A stretch of DNA of 64,000 nt, from NCBI GenBank assembly GCA_029168955.1, contig JAPDOI010000425.1, positions 552,373 to 616,372 on the forward strand, read 5' to 3'. Positions 56,187-64,000 of the stretch are shown piece after piece. The stretch's first letter is position 1. Every line of letters begins with the position of its first letter. The DNA comes from Aplectana chamaeleonis. Lineage: Eukaryota > Nematoda > Chromadorea > Rhabditida > Cosmocercidae. The notes under the pieces are model-generated. The model did no database searches and was not told the DNA's origin. It saw nothing but the letters and a program-made list of their open reading frames with translations. Position numbers and translations under genes: made by a program.

Positions 56187-56678
56187 TTAAAGGCAGCATA
56201 CACGCTCGCAAAAGTCGTTGAGATAACTACATTAGTGGGGTCGCACGGGCCCTAGAAGAGCCCTCACGAAGTTGGAAGAGTTGAAAACGAGTTAAAATGA
56301 CCGTTTTTGAGCCGTATTAAGTCACAAAATCATCCTTTCTCCGCCCACCGATACGGGCTTCACCCCTCAATACAAATGTTCAATGCTCGATTACGGTAAA
56401 TTTGGCTCACTTTTTACGCTTCTAACTTCGTAAGCGTTCCAGAAAGGGCCGTACGAGTACATTAGCGTCGTTATCCCAACAAATTTGTCGCTAGCTCCGC
56501 TATTTCAGCCAATGCGGTAAAACTCGTCCACTTCCGGGCCAGTATAGAAGGAATCGTTATACCTTCATTTCAGTCGATTTTTTCCGTTTTCTTCGTTATC
56601 TCTGAATATGAACAGCTTCAGACCTTCGATTCATTCCATAAAATTGATATCATTTTTGAGCGTGTATGCTGCCTGTAA
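56187..56678. mobile_element. TTAA MITE, family 2 (492 bp)
   Basis: The left end is TTAA-AGGCAGCATACACGCTC and the right end is inverted, with TTAC instead of TTAA, then AGGCAGCATACACGCTC. The truncated copy at 38890-39285 is collinear with its inverted right half. It shares the AGGCAG tip with family 1 but nothing internal. Confidence 0.8.
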
Positions 56679-58530
56679 TAGAGCGACTTTGAAAGATGTT
56701 AGTAGTGTTTTCAGAGCTAGTAAATGGCCTGAGCCAAAAAATAAGGCGGGGGAGACTGCATGTTCTCAGACTCAATATGCCCGAAATACAATACCCGCAC
56801 TAATTTACTCAAAAAAAAACGCAAAAGTCGCGAAATCGCGACTTTTCGTCATAGCTCGGCCCAAAGTGCGCCACTCGAGCAATGAAGGACATATTTCGAA
56901 TCAGCATCGAGAACTCTCTCTTATGAACTCCCGCATGTCTTGCTGCCAAACAAGGCATATAGAGCTAACACAATCAATCGAGCTGGCGAAAGGAGAACTC
57001 AAATATCTTATGGTTATTTGGCGTAATGCCAAGTCCACCTCAACAGTGTTAACGTGATATACAACAGTTCAATAAACGGTTTAATAGAAATTTAATAGCC
57101 AACAGTTTAATAGACATGCAGTGTACACATCAAACAAGTCTTCGTTGGGCAGATATTTATTTTATCCGTGGAGAAAAATGATTATTGGACTCATATCGTA
57201 AACATGGAATGGAGAAACTTCATGGCAACGTGACAATCATTCAATTTGCACTTCGCGAAATAGCACATCACACAGAAAAAGTACTTGTCAAGCTTAATTC
57301 TCTAATATCAATCTGCATTGTAATTTCGCCTCCTCTTGCAAGAAAACCACAACATATGAAATCCAGTCACATAATTACTTGAAATTCCAATGCTTCTTCC
57401 GGCAGGTCAGGCAAGCAAACTAAGAAGAATGGTCAATGGATACACAATTAGTGAAAAACATGCCATGAGCTTAGAAAAAGAGGCTTACAAATCAGCAGTA
57501 TGTATTCAAAAAGAAACTCGTATCTTACAAACATCAAACCAAAAAATTGGTCAGAGTGAATGTTGCAGCAAAAAACAAAAATAGATTAGTTGGAAACGAA
57601 GAAATCTCATAGCCAATTCCTGAAGCATTTTTACCCGCAAATTCTAGTAACGACTTGCCGGCCTAACGGTTCGAGTCATGCACACCTGAAAGTCGAACTA
57701 GATTCCGTTGAATGAGCACAACGGCGGAAATAGGACATTATCAAATTCCCCACGAGAGCCATAGTGAGGAACGCGATGTAGAATTTTCTGCCAAAGCTGT
57801 TTAAGGAGGAACTAAAGGCCGCTGTTCAAACTTTCAAGCGTTACAGTAGGTGTTCTGTAGTGGATCAATCTTCTCTACACGTCTGAAACTCCGTCCACCT
57901 GGGCTATCTGTCATGCTGTGGCCGTATTCATGTAAGAACGAGAGCCTACCGGGAAGGTTTTTGATACCAGTCAATGTATGCGGCGGGCGGACTTTGCACT
58001 CTCCTGGGGAAATTGAAGAAATCAGTGGAGAAGGGTTCGATTTCTCAAAAAAAAAAGAGAAATATTGTTGCACATTTACTTTTCTCTTGAATTGTCGAAA
58101 ACGTAGCCGTATCAACGGTCCAAACTGCTATTTACAGATAAGGCTTGCGACCAAATTTTCCCGGAATAGCTTTGATTTTGAGGTGAACTCCGTTTGCAAT
58201 CCATTCACTGAAACGTCGCGCACGCCACACCTGAGATGAAACGTTTCGTATCCATTGCACAACTACAATACCGCCCGTACCCTTTAGTCATCAGGCGCGT
58301 GGGAGCGCAGGAGCGCGCCGCTTGGCTTCGCTTTTGTATAACTCGGTCTAATGTGGTCCAATCTGAAAACGGAAGTCAGATTAAGAATCAGCATAAAAAA
58401 TGCGACTTAGTGAGTGCATAACATTATGAAGTGCAACTCAATGGGAGATTTTGGGTTACGGTAGCTTCAGCTGATCTGCTAGGAAACCATTATGACAAGA
58501 ACTTTGATTTCAAGTGCTAACCAGGGTACG
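56679..58530. other. Unrecognised region with several medium frames
   Basis: Frames at 56608-57057 (149 codons), 57185-57584 and 57850-58239 (129 codons) overlap minus-strand frames and show no domain I know. aaaagtcgcgaaatcgcgac (56824) with the following ttt forms a short palindrome. A host gene in short exons cannot be excluded. Confidence 0.3.
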
Positions 58531-58536
58531 TCGCGA

Positions 58537-58652
58537 GCAGGGATGTGCGGAAAAAATATTTTTGGAAACAGAAAACAGAAAATCTAGTTTGACAGAAAAC
58601 AGAAAAAAATCTCCAAAAATGGGCAGAAAACAGAAAACAGAAAACAGAAAAT
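58537..58652 (+). repeat. Partial copy of the tRNA-ended repeat
   Basis: It starts gcagggatgtgcgg like 35579 and has the CAGAAAACAGAAAA stretch, but the tRNA-like part is missing. Confidence 0.6.
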
Positions 58653-58895
58653 TTTCAAAAATCAATAAAGTGTGTTCAGCGTACACTAAACGAAATTTTT
58701 CAAAACTGAGCCTTTTATACATTTTTTGAGTGATCTATGCTTCTTTCATTGAATTTTCAAAACCTTGCTGTTGGCCAGAGCAAAAAGTATAGACGTTCAA
58801 GAATTGCAGATTATGAGTGCGATGAGGTGACAAATGTTCATCAAATCTTCCTTTTCCCAGGCAATAAAAGCTCGATTATTTATTAGAAGCTCAAT

Positions 58896-59154
58896 ACATA
58901 CAGGCCATAAAACGGCTAATGTCTCACCGTCGACTGCGTACCACGCGGTGCGCGACCGCACGTGCGTCGGAAGCAGACGAGTTTTGGCCGCCGCGCGACG
59001 AGTTTCGGCCGCCGCGCGGCGGACGGAACGTCGCGCGGCAGCCAAAACTCGTCGCGCGGCGGCCAAAACCCGTCTGCTTCCGACGCGCGTGCGGTCGCGC
59101 ACCGCGTGGTACGCAGTCGACGGTGAGACATTAGCCGTTTTATGGCCTGTATGT
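58896..59154. mobile_element. 259-bp near-perfect palindrome
   Basis: The two halves are complementary almost base for base: acatacaggccataaaacgg at 58896, its inverse ending at 59154, and gtcggaagcagacg against cgtctgcttccgac further in. The spacer near 59020-59030 is tiny. Both strands give similar ARSRNVARQPK-type frames as a consequence of symmetry and CGCGCGGC content, not coding. It is probably a MITE that can extrude as a cruciform. Confidence 0.85.
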
Positions 59155-59302
59155 CTGTACAAGGGCCAGTAGCAATTTCCCAACGTGGTGACTTCAAAGA
59201 GGCAGCCAACCTGAGGTCGGTGACGCCTAGATGCCTCCTATGGTTGCCACCTTAGAACGAGAATCATTCTCGAAAAGTAGCGTTGAATGCAAAACTCTCA
59301 AT

Positions 59303-59385
59303 AGTCGGCGTATTTGAACCAGCACCGCACCAACCTACGTGGCGGATGCCCAACACAGCGCCTTAGACCACTATGCCACATGATC
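59303..59385 (-). tRNA. tRNA-like sequence, class II shape (degenerate)
   Basis: The minus strand has an A box, tggcatagtggtctaagg (59361-59378), and a B-box-like ggttcaaatac (59310-59320). These are separated by a longer middle that could hold a long variable arm as in leucine or serine tRNAs (gtctaaggcgctg is leucine-like). The acceptor stem and anticodon arm do not pair well. tRNA pseudogene or SINE head. Confidence 0.4.
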
Positions 59386-59389
59386 ATGT

Positions 59390-61399
59390 GTCGAGCGCTC
59401 TTTCTGTTTTCCTCAATGCACTCCCTCCACAGTTCTTCGTATTCATTGTAACTTTGATCGAACTAGCAGTAGTAAATATGGGTTTCGGGAGCGTGCAAAT
59501 GTGTCTATCTTTCAGATTTAATAAGTTTTCAACCTTGGATGATGGGATTTCGGAATTTTTCGCTAAAATCATTAAAGCGAGATAATGTTAGACATGGAAA
59601 ACGATTTCGAAAGTTTCTTGTTGGATGACCACTTACCACTGAACCACGATAAACTACTTTGTAGTATGATTGTCGAGGAATCAACCTTGCGTTTTTTCAC
59701 AATGTACCAAAAAATTCAAAGGATTTTTTCAAACTATGGACTTTTTCTCTTTAGTCTGTTTCACGCTTCAGTCAACATAGAAAAAGAAGTGAGCTTGAAG
59801 TGAAAGAGAGAAGTTTAGATAAAAGCCGCATTTAGGTGAACTATTATACAGCATTCAGTTTACTAAAGTACACGTGGATCACGAAATTTTCGTATGCCTT
59901 TTCTGAAGAAACGAAACCGTTTCTTTCAGCCATCTTTCTTAGATGGCTTTTTAAACCAAAATTCTGATTTTATTTACTTGGTAGAACGATTATTGGAAAA
60001 ATCTGGAAAATAATTCTCGAATATATTACAAAGCAACTTCTAGGAATTGGAAGTTGAAGCTTAGCATAGGACTAAATCACGTGAAATCTATAAAGCGAGA
60101 CGTGTTCATGACAGCTACGCATATCGAATTTGACGTTAATCTCCCACTAATCTTTAGCCAGGAGATCATTGAAACATCAATGAAACCTTCAAACCTTTTC
60201 GCCCTGTCAGTTTCTATCAGCTGGCAGCGGAGGCTGGATGGCGCCAGCCGGCGGGTGCAATTTTTCCTTGCCCACCTAGACAACGAGATAGGCCGCCGTG
60301 CTGTACTGCACTGGGTGATAAGCGGGCAGCGTACTGGGTCGGATCGCAAGAGCTCGACTGCCCGCTTTCTTCTGGAGCGCACTTGCTTCAAAAAGTCAGC
60401 ACCATTGGACGTACTCGACCCCATGATCGCGGTATCGACCCCGCTCCTCTTCGCTCCGCAAAGCCATCTCTCTTTCCTCTGCGGCGGTGAGCGGGAAGTC
60501 ACCCCCCGTTTCTTGCCGTCAGCCACCTCACAAAAGAACGCTCACTGCTCCCAGGTGGCTGACTGCAATGGTCATTAACTTTAGCGCCGCTTCTGCATTT
60601 CTATGCCGGCCCGTCCACATTGATAGCCGAGACGTGATTGACCCAGTCACCACGCAGTGACAGCTGGTAGCTGCCACCTTCCAGGGGATTGCTACCTGGG
60701 CCAAGCGGAGTACGTATTGAAGCTCGGAGCGAGCTTTCCGTTCCTGGTAGTGTACATATTTGACACTTATTGCGGGATAACTGCTGGTTTGAACACTTTA
60801 CTACTCCTCAGAGCTGAAAGTCACGCCCGTACCACCTGTGCCCGTTAGAGTATAAATGACCTGACGCGTCGTTCGCTCCACCGTTGAGAGCCTCTCGTAC
60901 CTCTGTGTACGCAGAACCATTATCATCTGATAACAGGCTCACCATCAATTTCTTGGCGCTATAATATAATCGAGAATTCTGTGCGTCTAGCTGCGCTTGC
61001 AGTGAATTACGTTAAATAACGTGGATTTAGAGCTTGCGTGCATGGTAAGCAGTTGGGGCCGATATTACCCCGCTCCATCAAAGCGGGTACGTTGGGAGCG
61101 GGTATTCGTAGAGGCTTCGACTCTGAGAGAAATTGCCGCTGCGGCTCCGCTGATAGATGCCACTTTGGCGCGTGCAGGCACCGAAGCGTGGCACTATCGG
61201 CGGAGCCGGCGGCGGCACTACTTGCAAGAGCGGAGCTTATAGCAGGGACCCGACAGTACTCGCTTTGGCTCCCGCTGGGATAACGCCGCAGCAGCTTCGG
61301 GAGAGTGTCCGATATCAAAGTGATTTGGCAAGAATGGTTATAAGACAACCTAGAGGGGTTCTAAATGTAAGAACAAAAATTCTGCACCTGCGGTCGTTA
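59390..61399. other. Intergenic DNA, no gene recognised
   Basis: The 174-codon plus and 149-codon minus frames at 60054-60578 overlap each other and carry no known domain. gagtataaatga at 60848-60859 is a TATA-like word followed by GC-richer sequence and may mark a promoter or a solo LTR, but no LTR partner is visible. Confidence 0.3.
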
Positions 61400-61470
61400 C
61401 GTCCTTTGTCTTCAAATAAGGACAGAGAGTTACCCGCCGCTTTATGCGCACAAGGAAACACGGAATGCAC

Positions 61471-61493
61471 CTCAAACGTGGGTATATTGAACC
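61471..61493 (-). ncRNA. SL1-like leader, degenerate locus 5
   Basis: On the minus strand: GGTTCAATATACCCACGTTT then GAG, followed by GT (GTGCATTCC). It has one extra base compared with the 22-nt leader. The upstream block gatgcactgtcctgt is similar to locus 4. The downstream sequence does not share the stem-loops of loci 1-3. Probably a pseudogene. Confidence 0.4.
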
Positions 61494-61549
61494 GGCGACA
61501 ATTTCCCTTATCACCACAGGACAGTGCATCGTACTCCACGCAGGTTCCG

Positions 61550-61745
61550 TTGCTGCATCCTCGCGGAGCCTCAACGCGTTCTAACGCGGAGACTGCTGCC
61601 GGTACTATCGCCGCGATGTCGAGGCTCAAGCGCACGGTAGCAGAATCGTCCTGATCACCGGAGCCGCTGCGGCACTATCGCCGGAAACTATCGTGGCACA
61701 GTCGAGGATCGCGGTACCTTTGCCGGCACTGACGCGGCGCACATT
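61550..61745. repeat. CGGTACTATCGCCG-type words
   Basis: ccggtactatcgccgcgatg, gcactatcgccggaaactat and ggatcgcggtacc resemble the words at 42950-43390. Confidence 0.45.
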
Positions 61746-61876
61746 TTTTCAGAGGGAATGGGTTTCACGTGCATATGTTAGCGGGTTGCGGGAGCCAGCG
61801 CCGACTTCCCAATGGAGTGCGCTTTCAACTCCTACACATAAATCTGTTCCGAATTGAAAGGATCCTGGGAGAGGTT

Positions 61877-62220
61877 TGTTGGTTTTAGTTCACCTCGGCG
61901 AGGATCGAACCCGATCCGTGTACAGCGAACAACACTGTTTCACTCCCACAACGCCACACATGCCCCTAATGGATAAATTCAATACTGGCGAGATAAAAAG
62001 TGTCTGGTAATGCGTGGCACAACTGCAGAGAGCCTGGGTGAATGCATATTCTCACCCTCTCGGCTTAGCTTCGAAAAATCCAAAAAAACAGTCCTGCTGG
62101 GTAAATTGCAGTACACGTTTTTTCCTGCTTTCTGTCCAATTTCGCCTATTTTTTACAGAGGAAACAGATTAAATGGCCAAAAAATGGAGGCAGAAGAACA
62201 GAAAATTCCGCACATCCCTG
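61877..62220 (-). mobile_element. Repeat with a tRNA-like 3' end, copy 2
   Basis: On the minus strand it starts at 62220 with cagggatgtgcggaattttc and ends with gtgtggcgttgtgggag (A-box-like) and cgggttcgatcctcgccgag (B box). It is collinear with 35579-35916 throughout. Both copies end in a short aaaccaa-like tail. Confidence 0.65.
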
Positions 62221-62929
62221 GTCGCGAGGTGGTGAGGCCCACGAGAGGGGAGCCTAGAGGCTCATGACGGTGATCTCGGGAGGGAGGGGGATGGAGAGGT
62301 TGAAAATCGGGAAAATTGCCTGCCAATTTGGGCGGTTGAAATGATGAAACATTTATAAATTTTTCAGGAGCTAATCACTTGAAGGAGGTGAAAGTGAACA
62401 TGCACGGCATGTATATTAAATTGTGGTTTCTATAATTAACTGATATATGTTCATGAACAAGTGTTTAGGGTATCTTGTTTCTTGTAATAAATAATGTTGG
62501 TAAATGAATGTTTGTAAATAATTACATATTAGGTGAAACCAGTGCAGAAATATTTAAACTCTAGGCTAAGGGTGAATGAGAAAAACCAGTAGAGAAACTT
62601 GGTGAACATTTATAACCAGTTGGATCATGAGGAAAGTACTGCGCCAAATTTAAACAAGAAAATCTAGAAATGGCTTGAACGTATGTACGGATGACCTGAA
62701 AATGGAAGAGTTCTAATTTGATGGAAAGGAAGCGGGAGAGCATTGTTAAAGCAGTTAAGGCTGACGCATGGTGTAAACGGTGCACCACACCCCTTTCTAG
62801 ACGGTGGACTATACACCTGTGCTAAAACGACAGAGAAAATTTCATGTCGAACGCTTGATGCGGAGAGGCCCCACAGTACACTGAAGAGGTCGAAAACTAC
62901 GTCCCGAAGTGGTAGAAGTAAAACAAGTT

Positions 62930-63890
62930 AATCTTCCAACTATACAGAAATGATTTTTAATACATTTGCAACACTTTGGGACCCACTTTTTTTGGTACCA
63001 AAAAATATTATTTTTTCGCAGGGGTCCGAGTCAGGTGGTGGTGGAGGTTAAGAAAAAGTCAATTTCCCATCTGTATAGAAATGATTTTCAGACCATTTCC
63101 AACATTTCGGGACCTACTTTTTTTGGTATCAAAATTTTTTTACAAAATTTTCTTCACTAAAATTATTATAACATTCTTCGTAAACGAGATCTACCCGTGA
63201 AACTGTGACTAGGTAAGGTTTAGGTCCAGGGTAGTGGTCTAAGGTACTCCACAGCCCTAGGGAAGGGCTTTTTCGAAAAAAATTGGTAGGTGTGAGGGAA
63301 CGAACAAATCGACGATTCCCTCACACCTAGTTCCATACTGTGCTTCTCTGGGCCCAAATCCGGTGCATGGTGTCCTTTGCGGCCGTATGCGCTCGATTCA
63401 GTATAGAACAGTTTCCGAAGCCGACTCGATTTGGCCGGAACTGGCTCTGCCTCAGTAGCCAACTCTGGCTTTTCCTAAAAGGCAGCTGACAATCTGAACC
63501 AATTGAAGCAAGCTGCAATAATAGAGACTAGTGAAGATCGTCATTTATTCATTCCCTCACCTGGTCGATTTACGAATTTGCGGAACGGGATTTGGCCCAG
63601 AGAAGCACAGTACATTTAGGTGTGAGGGAATCGTCGAATTTGTCGTTCCCTCACACCTAGCGATATTTTTCAAAAAAGCTCTTCCCTGGGGCTGTGAAGT
63701 ACCTTAGACCACTACCCCGGACCTAAACCTCACCCCGTGTTTACAAAGAAAGTTACAACATTTTCAATAGGGAAAAGATGGTCTAAAAATTTTTTGGTAC
63801 CAAAAAAAGGTCCCAGAGTGTTGCAAATGTTCTAAAAATCATTTCTGTATAGAGAAAAAAATTGACATTTATCCCTCCTCCCGGAAGGGG
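62930..63890. mobile_element. Large inverted-repeat element at the window end
   Basis: Left segments 62945-63000 and 63065-63130 (tatagaaatgatttt, gggaccta/cc, ttttttggta) match the inverse of 63790-63860. 63205-63280 (taggtccagggtagtggtct) matches the inverse of 63690-63735. The centre is the MITE 63336-63612, flanked on each side by a 44-bp hairpin (63287-63330 and 63617-63660) built on ggtgtgagggaacga / tcgttccctcacacc. Confidence 0.75.
63336..63612. mobile_element. MITE with TACTGTGCTTCTC termini, copy 2
   Basis: tactgtgcttctctgggccc on the left and inverted gggatttggcccagagaagc (then acagta) on the right. It belongs with 53971-54248. It sits symmetrically between two identical small hairpins, suggesting insertion into a palindrome followed by its duplication, or a composite foldback. 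Confidence 0.75.
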
Positions 63891-64000
63891 TGAGGGAGCT
63901 GATGGAGTCCTATGGCCGGAGTGGGGTCTGTGCACTATCGGAACCCCTCACACTCATGCCGTACCCTGGTGATGCCCAACCGGCACCTTCTACATCGCCC

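Noticed and set aside
58834..59209. Arginine/alanine-rich frames on both strands
   Set aside because: They follow from the palindrome and its CGCGCGGC content; symmetry, not coding, explains them.
60054..60578. 174-codon plus-strand and 149-codon minus-strand frames
   Set aside because: They overlap on opposite strands, have no recognisable domain, and no splice or repeat context supports either.
60848..60960. Solo LTR promoter
   Set aside because: A TATA-like word is present but there is no TG..CA boundary pair, partner LTR or target duplication that I can see.

Overview
The window looks like intergenic, repeat-dominated DNA of an animal, most likely a nematode. There is no operon structure and no long conserved host gene; nearly all recognisable coding sequence belongs to transposable elements. 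The nematode call rests on five short minus-strand sequences resembling the SL1 spliced leader (at 24161-24182, 28762-28783, 44070-44091, and degenerate ones at 53695-53716 and 61471-61493). In three of them a 22-nt leader is followed at once by a GT splice donor. TTTTAG- and TTTTCCAG-type splice acceptors in one gene remnant agree with this. The species cannot be named from the sequence.

Layout. Positions 1-21115 are a deep transposon nest built into a tandem repeat of about 490 bp. A TTAA-flanked element (256-2721, carrying a dead minus-strand LINE) sits in one repeat unit. A LINE (copy B, 3431-20934) sits in the next unit. Copy B is itself split by a head-to-tail LINE pair (C and D, 4647-9844) and by a 9.3-kb DNA transposon with long inverted termini (11557-20841). 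The DNA transposon carries remnants of a SWIM zinc-finger gene, a 533-bp mariner derivative and an intact LINE copy (E, 15729-19186). Positions 21-31 kb and 36-64 kb hold mainly miniature inverted-repeat elements (MITEs), foldback elements, short GC-rich repeat arrays, SL-like RNA loci and a repeat family with a tRNA-like end. Another LINE copy (F) is split between 30845-31266 and 36485-36749 by an element with GCGCTATTCATAC termini. A different LINE family (G) lies on the minus strand at 46697-47640.

The main LINE family is the most interesting object. Its intact copy E encodes a hydrophobic stretch ending in a 2A-like motif (GVERNPGP), a C4HC3 PHD-type finger, an APE-type endonuclease, a reverse transcriptase with YADD and a C-terminal CCHC motif. 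The frame carrying these domains has no ATG of its own inside the element before the 2A motif. The first ATG of the element opens a short frame that overlaps it, and a GGGTTTT heptamer sits in the register needed for a -1 shift into the main frame. A frameshift-plus-2A expression scheme is therefore a testable hypothesis.

Coordinates of repeat boundaries are by eye. Where an insertion could be compared with an uninterrupted relative the boundaries are close to base-exact; otherwise allow some tens of bases.
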